Assembly: GCA_024278715.1 (NCBI GenBank)
Contig: JAJRSN010000037.1
Location: 1 to 6,553 of the forward strand
Direction of reading: 5' to 3'
Origin: Calditrichota bacterium
GTDB taxonomy: Bacteria; Calditrichota; Calditrichia; Calditrichales; Calditrichaceae
DNA length: 6,553 nucleotides
Position 1 is the stretch's first letter; every line of letters starts with the position of its first letter. The notes under the pieces were generated by a model. It ran no database searches and was not told the DNA's origin. It saw only the letters and a list, made by a program, of their open reading frames with translations. Shown here in pieces: positions 1-6,184 of the stretch. Both the position numbers and the translations under genes were made by a program.

Positions 1-2389
1 TGACTCTGGCGGATAGCTGAACAGGAAAATCGGGATGCTCGCTTCCCTGTCCGTCGAACCAATGCAGCTTCCGGTCCAAGGTGCCTAAAACAATCTCCCG
101 CAATCCGTCTCCGGTTACATCGGCAACCGCAACGCCTTTTTCTGCAAGCCCCCCAAGTGTCAGAGGGAAACCCGCTTTTTCATTGCCGTCGGGCAAAATA
201 ACATGCAGCTTTTTGCCCATCGTTCCGATAACAATCTCTTTTTGTCCGTCATTATCGATGTCGGCGGCGGAAAAGGAGCCGTAAATGGTTTCGGAAAGAT
301 CTTTTTCCCACAAAATCCGCCCGTCAAGCGAAATAACTTTTAACTTGCCGCGATAGCTTAACGTGACTATTTCTTCCAGCCCGTCGCCGTCCAAATCGGC
401 AATCACCGGAGGAACGCGATGAAATTCACCCAGATCAATCGGAAAGTTCTCAGCGGTTTCCGCCCCGGCATTCAGCAGAAAGAGATCGTTGTTCTTTGAA
501 ATAAACACGATCGATGTCTTTGAAGGATTTTTCGACTTCACTGCGCTCAAAGGAAGATAACTGCCGGCGCCCTTCCACGGAAAACCTTTTTGATAGCTCG
601 AGAGCGGAAGATCGACGGAATAATTTTCTTTAATCGTTTGACCGGAATTTGTTTCGGCTGAAATCGTAAATTCGATTTTTACATTACTGTAAGAATGGGT
701 TGGCGCAATCCGCAGTTCCAAATCTTCAAAGGCGTTCGTCCTCGCTTCTCCTGCGGGAAGATCGCCAAAAAACACAACCGAATCCGTTAGTTGAATCAAC
801 GGATCGTCGCAGCGGGCTGCGATTTTAACATCGCCCGCATTCTGCCAGTTTGCCCTGTTGGCTACGGTCAGCGAAATATTCACGGTTTCGCCGGGATCGA
901 TTTGTCGATTCAGATTATCATCCGAGAACAGAACGGAATCGCTCTTTACAAAAATTCCGGGTAAAAAATGCGGAGCAATTGCATTGTAAACATTCACGCG
1001 CCCGCTGCCCAGCAAACCCGCATATCCCGGATTTAACGAATCAAGCGGATCGGCTGCTTTTAACAAGCGGTCAATCAATTCTTCCCGTGTGAAATTCGGG
1101 AAAAAATATTTCAGCAGGGCAAACGATCCGGCAACCACGGGACTTGCCATGGAGGTTCCCTGCCACGAAGCGTAACCGCCCTTGTAATAATGAATAGTGC
1201 TGTAAATACCCTGCCCGGGCGCGCTGATGTCGATGACCCGTCCGAAATTGGAAAACGAGGCTTTTCTGTCGCCTGAACTGAGCGCGGCTACGGTTATTAC
1301 TCCGTCCAAATCGCTGGGATAAAAATGATTGGCATCGTTATTGGTATTATCGTTGCCCGCCGCGGCAACAACAATAGCGCCGTATTTTTCCGAAATCATA
1401 TTAATTAAATCTTGCGCTAACGAACTGTAATAGCTTCCTCCCCACGAACAATTAATCACCGTTGCGCCCAATTTGGCGCAATACAATATTCCGTCGTAAG
1501 CGTTGTAAAGGTACCCGTTTACAAGGTCATCGTCCAGACTGTGCTTGGTACCGATAATTTTGTAGTGTCTGGCGATGCCGCTGATGCCTATTCCGTTATC
1601 GGGCATGGCACCGGCAATTCCCGACACGTGCGTGCCGTGGCTTAAAATTTCATTTGCTCCGGCGCTGGGCGGACGAATATCGTTATCGCCGATTAAGGTA
1701 TCCGAAGCGGCGGAAAAATCCCATCCCGAAACATCGTCAACAAAACCGTTTTCATCGTCGTCTATTCCGTTAAGATCGCTTTCCGTCATAACGCCGTCGC
1801 CGTCGATGTCTTCGCCGGGATTAACATAAAGCATCTGTTCCAATTCGGGATGCAGATAGTCAATTCCCGTATCAACAATCCCGATCAATACAGTGGTGGT
1901 ATCATTGTTTACCTGATCGAGAAGCGTCCAGGCATAGTTTGCCATAATACGCTTTAAGTACCATTGACGGTTGTAATAAGGATCAACGGGAACGGTAGCG
2001 GGAAGGGGCATGGCGATTTTAACTTTAGGCTCCGCGGTCGCTTTTTGCACGGAACGAAGCGCCGCGAACTCATTTTTCGCCGCGTTCAGAAGCGAAGACT
2101 TTTGTAAATACAGCCGATACACCTTGCTAAAATCAATGCCGTTGTAAACATCGTTTTCGTCAGCCGATTTTAACCAGCGCTCCAGCCGAACCACCCGGTA
2201 CTTTCGAAAAAGATTGTTTAAATCCGGAGAGATTCTTCCCCGGTTTTTAACAACCGTTCCTGTTATCCATGACGATTCATTCGGCTTTAAAGCCACTAAT
2301 AAGCGGTTTGAATAGAACTCTCCGGCAAAAATCGATTGCAGCCCGAGAGCTATTAAAAAGACAACGACAAAACGTTTTTGTGATTTCAT
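1..2389 (-). CDS. Secreted S8 (subtilisin-like) serine protease with C-terminal beta-propeller, 3' end beyond window
   Basis: Reading the minus strand from the ATG at 2389 gives 796 codons without a stop, running off the window at position 1, so the C-terminus is missing. Residues 1-22 look like a Sec signal peptide (KSQKR, then a hydrophobic FVVVFLIALGL core, likely cleavage after IFA). A prodomain follows to about residue 135, then an S8 catalytic domain. The triad is Asp173 (IVDTGID), His251 (SHGTHVSG) and Ser413 (GTSMASP), with oxyanion Asn346 (AAAGND), so it should be active. An Asp-rich, EF-hand-like insert (about 194-219, DIDGDG ... DDDENG) probably binds calcium. Residues about 480-600 resemble a CARDB-type beta domain. 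From about 605, propeller repeats begin, with Asp-rich loops at 665 (DLDGDG), 710 (DIDNDG) and 757 (DVTGDG). The start is supported by the signal peptide and GGAAG upstream; the frame stays open upstream to a TGA near 2515 but contains no ATG or GTG. It is a tandem paralogue of the gene at 2687-5995, so a T9SS tag beyond the edge is likely but unseen. Confidence 0.95.
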   Translation of the reverse strand, partial: MKSQKRFVVVFLIALGLQSIFAGEFYSNRLLVALKPNESSWITGTVVKNRGRISPDLNNLFRKYRVVRLERWLKSADENDVYNGIDFSKVYRLYLQKSSLLNAAKNEFAALRSVQKATAEPKVKIAMPLPATVPVDPYYNRQWYLKRIMANYAWTLLDQVNNDTTTVLIGIVDTGIDYLHPELEQMLYVNPGEDIDGDGVMTESDLNGIDDDENGFVDDVSGWDFSAASDTLIGDNDIRPPSAGANEILSHGTHVSGIAGAMPDNGIGISGIARHYKIIGTKHSLDDDLVNGYLYNAYDGILYCAKLGATVINCSWGGSYYSSLAQDLINMISEKYGAIVVAAAGNDNTNNDANHFYPSDLDGVITVAALSSGDRKASFSNFGRVIDISAPGQGIYSTIHYYKGGYASWQGTSMASPVVAGSFALLKYFFPNFTREELIDRLLKAADPLDSLNPGYAGLLGSGRVNVYNAIAPHFLPGIFVKSDSVLFSDDNLNRQIDPGETVNISLTVANRANWQNAGDVKIAARCDDPLIQLTDSVVFFGDLPAGEARTNAFEDLELRIAPTHSYSNVKIEFTISAETNSGQTIKENYSVDLPLSSYQKGFPWKGAGSYLPLSAVKSKNPSKTSIVFISKNNDLFLLNAGAETAENFPIDLGEFHRVPPVIADLDGDGLEEIVTLSYRGKLKVISLDGRILWEKDLSETIYGSFSAADIDNDGQKEIVIGTMGKKLHVILPDGNEKAGFPLTLGGLAEKGVAVADVTGDGLREIVLGTLDRKLHWFDGQGSEHPDFPVQLSARV

Positions 2390-2393
2390 AAAA

Positions 2394-2398
2394 CTTCC
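2394..2398 (-). promoter_or_regulatory. Ribosome binding site of the downstream protease gene
   Basis: The minus strand reads GGAAG, then TTTT, then ATG at 2389. The motif partly matches the anti-Shine-Dalgarno sequence, with a short 4-nt spacer. With the signal peptide that follows directly, it supports the start. It is a moderate match only. Confidence 0.55.
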
Positions 2399-2402
2399 GG
2401 TT

Positions 2403-2415
2403 GAGATATTATCTC
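2403..2415. repeat. 13-bp perfect inverted repeat upstream of the protease start
   Basis: The sequence gagata-t-tatctc has two 6-bp arms around one central base. It lies 14-26 bases before the ATG at 2389. It overlaps -10-like sequences (GATAAT at 2408-2413, TAATAT at 2406-2411 on the minus strand). It could be an operator half-site pair, or chance symmetry in AT-rich DNA. A one-base loop makes an RNA hairpin unlikely. Confidence 0.3.
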
Positions 2416-2528
2416 TGTTTTTTGAACTCTGCAAAATGTCGGTTTTACTTTCAGCGCAAAAAGATTTATCCCGAATGAGACGGTTTAAGCGGCGACCGTA
2501 AAATCTATTTTTTCATGATTATTCTATT

Positions 2529-2558
2529 CCTTTTCGCGACCGCTCCGGATCGAAAAGG
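2529..2558. repeat. Inverted repeat / potential hairpin in the inter-protease gap
   Basis: The arms ccttttcg (2529-2536) and cgaaaagg (2551-2558) are perfectly complementary over 8 bp. The 14-base interior can form a further 3-bp ccg/cgg stem. Neither flank carries a run of T in the direction of transcription, so it is not a standard intrinsic terminator. It could be a processing or mRNA-stabilising stem, or have no function. Confidence 0.35.
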
Positions 2559-2686
2559 CAAAACACGCAATTTCGCAGAACTCAAATATCGCTCACGGAA
2601 AAACTCCTCTGTGTTCAGCCGGCGTACGTCCGGAAGAAAAACGTTAAACCCGCCTTTACCCAAAAATACTCTTTTCAGGATGGGTC

Positions 2687-5600
2687 TTATTTAAGCAACA
2701 ACATCCGCCTGAACGCCGAACTTTTGCCCACTGTCAGGCTGTAAAAATAGATTCCGGAACTCACGGGCTGACCTGAAAAATTCACTCCGTTCCAACGGAC
2801 GCGCTGCAGCCCTGACCGCGCCGTTGCAATTTCGTAAGTAAAAACTTTTTCTCCCAATACATTGTAAACGGTTAATTTTCCGTTTTGTCCCCGGAAACGC
2901 GCAGGCACATAAAATTGAATAACCGTTTCCGAATTAAAGGGATTCGGATAATTTTGCAGCAGCATCAATTTGTCCGGAAGAACAGCCTGATTATTTGACG
3001 AGATGCCTGTCACTTGAACGCCAAAAGTTCCCGTACGCCTGTTGTTGCCCTGATAGGTGTTCCAGGCGGGCGCGTTTCCGAAGGGCGTGGGTAAATCGAG
3101 CACAAAAAGATGTTCGTTTCCGCCGGCAATAATTTCGGTATCGCCGTCGCCGTCCAGATCATCGAGCACCGGCGCGGCGTTTATCCCTTCCTCCAGATCA
3201 GCAGGAAAATTTTCAAATTCGGAACCGTTCTCGCGAATCAGGTGGACTAACCCCTGATCCATGACCACAAGAATTTCCAATAAGCCGTCAGAGTCAACAT
3301 CCAGGCACAAGGGTCCCGTTTTAGGCGTACCTTCCAAATTCAACGGAAATTGATCGCCGAACGTACTTCCCGAGCTATTTAAAACATAAAGCTTTCCGCT
3401 TTGTGTGACAAAAATAATCTCCAGGTTACCGTCCTGATTAAGATCGACTATGGCGGGCGATCCGATTACGCTTTCTCCGGCATTGTATTCAAATTCAATA
3501 ACGCCTTTTTTATCTATTTTAATAATTTTATTATCAAGGGTTGAAACAATAATAAACAAGCTGTCTTTTTCTTTGCCGACCAGGGGATTGGCGATTAAAC
3601 GCGACGGCAAGGCGACCGGAAAATTCTCAAGCGAATCTCCCTGACTGGTAATAATATGCAACGAATAATCAAAAGTTCCTATCACAATATCGGGCTTTAG
3701 GTCTCCGTCAAAATCGGCTAAGGCTCCGCCCAAATTTATAAGCGACGGCATGGCTTTGGGAAATCCGGGAACTTCCGTAGAATCAAGATTAAAGGCATGG
3801 AGTTTTTTGCGCATTGTGCCGAAAACAATTTCAAGCTCTGGGTCATCATCCAAATTTGCTACCACGGCATCTCCGTAAACCGGCTCGCCGATGTCGAATT
3901 CCTTAACAATCTTCCCATCAAAACCGATCACGCGCAACACGCCCTCTCGATTGACCGTAATTATTTCCGCTTGTCCGTCATTATCGAGGTCGGCAACAAC
4001 GGGAGCGGCTGTAGTGGCGCCCACATCGATGGGAAAATGAGGAAGCGCCTTTCCTTTGGCGTCAAAAACGACTAGTTGATTTGAATTGTTGATGGCAACA
4101 ATCACCTTTTCATCCGAATTTCGTTTTGCCACGCACAAGGGACCGTTAAAATCATATCCGGACAAAGGAAAGCCGTTTTGAAAGGCGGAAACCCATATCT
4201 GCAAATCAAAAGTCGTGGAATAAGAAAATTCGCTTGTATCGTTAGCCGTGAGTTTTAATTGAAAGGGAATTTTTTGATAGGGCGTATTGGGCATAATTAA
4301 AACACGCGGAGTAAGATCGAAATTTTCCGCCTGTTTTCCAGCCGGAAGCGAATCGAAAACAATCAACGAATCGAGAATCTTAATAAAAGGAGAGGGAGAA
4401 AACAGATTTACCCTGACGTTGAAAGCGTCCGCCCAATTTTTCGCATTTTTCAGTTTTATGTTTAATAAAACTGAATCTCCGGGTTGGGGCGGCGTACTGT
4501 CTGGGGTTTGCCATTTATAACCGGTAAGAGAAATCTTCGGGAAAAATTCGCGGGCAATCGCGTTGTAAACGCTGACTCGTCCGCTTCCCAAAAGTCCAAT
4601 AAAACCGGGGTTCATATCGTCGATCGGATCTGCTGAACCGAGTAAACGATTCACCAAAGCATCACGATCATCGTCCGGAAACCATGCTTTAAGCAGGGCA
4701 AAAGCTCCGGCAACCACCGGAGAAGCCATTGATGTTCCCTGCCACGAAGTATAAGAACCGGCGCTCACGTGAATGGTGCTTAAGATGGCGTTGGTGTAAC
4801 TGCCGCCTTCTCCTCCGGGAGCGCTGATATCTATTACATTGCCGAAATTGGAATAATACGCTTTGCGGTCGTCATTGCGCAGGGCGGCGACGGAAATCGT
4901 ATTGTCAAAATCGCTGGGATAGATATGGTTGTTGTCATTATTGCGGGAATCGTTGCCGGCTGCGGCGACAACAATTGCGCCATAATTTTTTGTCACATTG
5001 TCAACGACCAGCTTACCGTAAAAATCGTACCCGCCGCTCCATGAACAATTGATAATTTTTGCGCCCATCTTGGCGCAATACAAAATTCCCGAATAGCCTT
5101 TAACCAAGCCGGGATTAGTTAAATCATCGTCAAAGGCGTGTTTGGTTACAATAATTTTACTTCTAAAAGAAATTCCGGCAATACCAATCCCGTTGTCCGC
5201 GACAGCCGCAATAATTCCTGACACGTGCGTTCCGTGACTTAATTCAGCGTATTTTCCGGCGTTCGGCGGCATTACATCGTTATCGGGACTCGGATTCGGT
5301 TGCTTTGCTCCGGCGAAATCCCAACCCATAAAATCATCAACATAGCCGTTGCCGTCGTCGTCTATGCCGTTTTCATCGACTTCGGTAATCTGCCCGTCTC
5401 CGTCCACATCCTCGCCGGGATTAATAAACAAGGCGTCGGCAAGATCGGGATGGGTGTAATCCACACCCGTATCCACCACACCAACTAAAACGGTCGAATC
5501 TCCGGGTATTTTATTTCGCCACAAGCCCCAGGCTTCGGGCGCTCCTATCTTATTTAAATACCACTGTCTTTCGAAATAGAGATCGTTGGGAATATAAGGC

Positions 5601-5995
5601 TCAAAGTTACCTGCCACGCGATTAATCGCTTCCAACGCCGCCGAATGGACATCGTCGATAAGCCTGAATTCATTTAATATTACCTTTAGCCGATCCATTG
5701 ATTTTTTATCTTTGAAAACCGCGCGATAAATATTGGCTAACTTTACGCCATCCACAACGTCTTTATCGTCTGCCATGGGCAACCATTTTTCGATTTTAAT
5801 TACTCCGTACCGTTTTAACAATCGATTAATCGCAGGATTATTCGTGAGCACGGCATCGGAATTTCTTTGAATAGTTAAAGGCAAGCGGTCGGCTTTAATG
5901 CAAAACAGAATTTCGTTTTGCTGATACTCTTCCGCCCGGATTGTCGTAAGCAGAATTACTGATAAAAAAACCGTAAACAAAACCTTTGTGAACAC
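2687..5995 (-). CDS. Secreted S8 (subtilisin-like) protease with beta-propeller and T9SS type A sorting domain
   Basis: This complete 1102-residue protein starts at GTG (5995) and ends at TAA (2687-2689). Domains in order: signal peptide 1-21 (hydrophobic VLFTVFLSVILL, likely cut after IRA); prodomain to about 135; S8 catalytic domain about 136-480 with Asp175 (VVDTGVD), His254 (SHGTHVSG), Ser422 (GTSMASP) and oxyanion Asn348 (AAAGND); an Asp-rich calcium-type insert at about 196-221; a CARDB-like beta domain about 490-603; an eight-unit FG-GAP/VCBS-like propeller about 610-1000; and a T9SS type A domain from about 1005 (NYPNPFN at 1015-1021) ending RRMLLLK. The protein should be exported by Sec, cross the outer membrane by T9SS with removal of the tag, and cleave extracellular proteins; its substrate cannot be read from sequence. 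All catalytic residues are present. The GTG start is favoured because an in-frame TAA lies at 6017-6019, no ATG lies between, and AAGGGG sits 5 nt upstream. A terminator separates it from the gene upstream; a paralogue follows 297 bp downstream. Confidence 0.97.
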   Translation of the reverse strand: MFTKVLFTVFLSVILLTTIRAEEYQQNEILFCIKADRLPLTIQRNSDAVLTNNPAINRLLKRYGVIKIEKWLPMADDKDVVDGVKLANIYRAVFKDKKSMDRLKVILNEFRLIDDVHSAALEAINRVAGNFEPYIPNDLYFERQWYLNKIGAPEAWGLWRNKIPGDSTVLVGVVDTGVDYTHPDLADALFINPGEDVDGDGQITEVDENGIDDDGNGYVDDFMGWDFAGAKQPNPSPDNDVMPPNAGKYAELSHGTHVSGIIAAVADNGIGIAGISFRSKIIVTKHAFDDDLTNPGLVKGYSGILYCAKMGAKIINCSWSGGYDFYGKLVVDNVTKNYGAIVVAAAGNDSRNNDNNHIYPSDFDNTISVAALRNDDRKAYYSNFGNVIDISAPGGEGGSYTNAILSTIHVSAGSYTSWQGTSMASPVVAGAFALLKAWFPDDDRDALVNRLLGSADPIDDMNPGFIGLLGSGRVSVYNAIAREFFPKISLTGYKWQTPDSTPPQPGDSVLLNIKLKNAKNWADAFNVRVNLFSPSPFIKILDSLIVFDSLPAGKQAENFDLTPRVLIMPNTPYQKIPFQLKLTANDTSEFSYSTTFDLQIWVSAFQNGFPLSGYDFNGPLCVAKRNSDEKVIVAINNSNQLVVFDAKGKALPHFPIDVGATTAAPVVADLDNDGQAEIITVNREGVLRVIGFDGKIVKEFDIGEPVYGDAVVANLDDDPELEIVFGTMRKKLHAFNLDSTEVPGFPKAMPSLINLGGALADFDGDLKPDIVIGTFDYSLHIITSQGDSLENFPVALPSRLIANPLVGKEKDSLFIIVSTLDNKIIKIDKKGVIEFEYNAGESVIGSPAIVDLNQDGNLEIIFVTQSGKLYVLNSSGSTFGDQFPLNLEGTPKTGPLCLDVDSDGLLEILVVMDQGLVHLIRENGSEFENFPADLEEGINAAPVLDDLDGDGDTEIIAGGNEHLFVLDLPTPFGNAPAWNTYQGNNRRTGTFGVQVTGISSNNQAVLPDKLMLLQNYPNPFNSETVIQFYVPARFRGQNGKLTVYNVLGEKVFTYEIATARSGLQRVRWNGVNFSGQPVSSGIYFYSLTVGKSSAFRRMLLLK
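2996..4168 (-). repeat. Eight ~46-residue FG-GAP/VCBS-like propeller repeats inside the protease gene
   Basis: This stretch codes for residues about 610-1000. The repeat pattern is Pro ... (A/V)D-L-D-x-D-G-x-x-E-I-I/V ... G-x-L-x-V ... G ... F-P. Asp-loop positions are 669 (DLDNDG), 714 (NLDDDP), 761 (DFDGDL), 851 (DLNQDG), 899 (DVDSDG) and 946 (DLDGDG), spaced 45-48 residues. Two further units, around 622 and 804, keep the strand pattern but lack the Asp motif. The array closes with a WNTYQGNNRRTG-type segment often seen at the end of such propellers. It is probably a seven- or eight-bladed propeller stabilised by calcium and used for binding rather than catalysis. Boundaries are approximate. 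Confidence 0.8.
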
Positions 5996-6000
5996 CTGAT

Positions 6001-6008
6001 CCCCTTTT
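6001..6008 (-). promoter_or_regulatory. Ribosome binding site that decides the GTG start
   Basis: The minus strand reads AAAAGGGG, then ATCAG, then GTG at 5995. The purine-rich core AAGGGG is 5 nt from the start. Because no ATG is available between the in-frame TAA at 6017-6019 and the signal peptide, this site fixes GTG as the initiator. Confidence 0.7.
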
Positions 6009-6029
6009 CCAAAATTTTAACGACGGAAC

Positions 6030-6058
6030 AATATAATTTATTAATTCCGCATTGAAAA
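6030..6058 (-). promoter_or_regulatory. Candidate sigma-70-type promoter of the complete protease gene
   Basis: On the minus strand TTTTCA (6058-6053) and TATATT (6035-6030) are separated by 17 bp. They match the -35 and -10 consensus at 4 of 6 and 5 of 6 positions. Transcription would start near 6023, giving a leader of about 28 nt that includes the Shine-Dalgarno site. The position between the upstream gene's terminator and the GTG start makes sense. The DNA is very AT-rich, so chance matches are likely, and the promoter consensus of this lineage is uncertain. Confidence 0.35.
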
Positions 6059-6122
6059 ATTTTATTCCAAATCAATTTTTAGGTATTAAAGAAATGTTTT
6101 TATGGCAGAAAACTTCCACGAT

Positions 6123-6158
6123 AAAAAAATCTCAAAGGGAATTTCTTCCCTTTGAGAT
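6123..6158 (-). terminator. Intrinsic (Rho-independent) terminator of the T9SS-tagged gene
   Basis: A perfect 13-bp inverted repeat (6129-6141 with 6146-6158) encloses a 4-base loop that reads GAAA on the minus-strand transcript, a stable GNRA tetraloop. Six T residues follow the stem on the minus strand (6128-6123). The stem begins 27 bases after the TAA at 6185-6187. The plus-strand flank lacks a T-run, so it works for leftward transcription only. It should isolate the protease gene from transcription coming from upstream. Confidence 0.92.
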
Positions 6159-6165
6159 AAATAAA

Positions 6166-6176
6166 GCACAATGTGC
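6166..6176. repeat. Short 11-bp inverted repeat between stop codon and terminator
   Basis: The sequence gcaca-a-tgtgc has 5-bp arms around one base, lying between the stop at 6185 and the terminator stem. The loop is too small for a full RNA hairpin. It is recorded as a visible symmetry; chance is a likely explanation. Confidence 0.25.
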
Positions 6177-6184
6177 CTGTCTTT

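Larger units (their letters stand above)
2390..2686. other. Intergenic region between the tandem protease genes
   Basis: These 297 bp separate the stop of the upstream protease (2687) from the start of the next (2389). I see no credible gene on either strand and no hairpin followed by a U-tract on the minus strand, so there is no clear intrinsic terminator for the upstream gene. It contains an 8-bp stem at 2529-2558, a 5-bp stem (acggt/accgt, 2480-2499), and the 13-bp inverted repeat near the downstream start. Read-through giving a two-gene transcript is possible. A separate promoter for the downstream gene is equally possible, but none stands out. Confidence 0.7.

Noticed and set aside
1575..1829. 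Plus-strand open frames within the protease genes (for example 81-284, 850-1092, 1575-1829, 3797-4075, 4287-4520)
   Set aside because: They lie opposite codons of well-supported protease domains, have low-complexity Ser/Pro-rich or otherwise featureless products, and lack ribosome binding sites. They are antisense shadows.
2406..2434. Promoter-like pair TTGCAG (2434-2429) and TAATAT (2411-2406) with 17-bp spacing before the leftmost protease gene
   Set aside because: The matches are weak (3 of 6 and 4 of 6), and transcription would start around 2400, at or inside the Shine-Dalgarno site, leaving almost no leader. Not listed as a promoter.
2661..2686. Possible terminator just after the stop of the complete protease (ACCCA ... 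TGGGT on the minus strand)
   Set aside because: Only 5 bp pair at the base, the interior pairs with a large bulge, and the downstream sequence AAAGGCGGG has no U-tract.
2515..2694. Plus-strand ORF of 59 codons starting at ATG 2515, filling most of the gap between the protease genes
   Set aside because: It has no Shine-Dalgarno site (the sequence before it is T-rich), is short and rich in Lys/Arg, and overlaps the 3' end of the complete protease gene on the other strand. No recognisable motif. Most likely chance.
241..3996. Shared 17-base DNA match ttgtccgtcattatcga near 242-258 and 3970-3986 as a possible mobile or regulatory repeat
   Set aside because: Both copies lie in the same reading frame and encode the D-x-D-N-D-G-Q loop of propeller units, so shared coding ancestry explains them.
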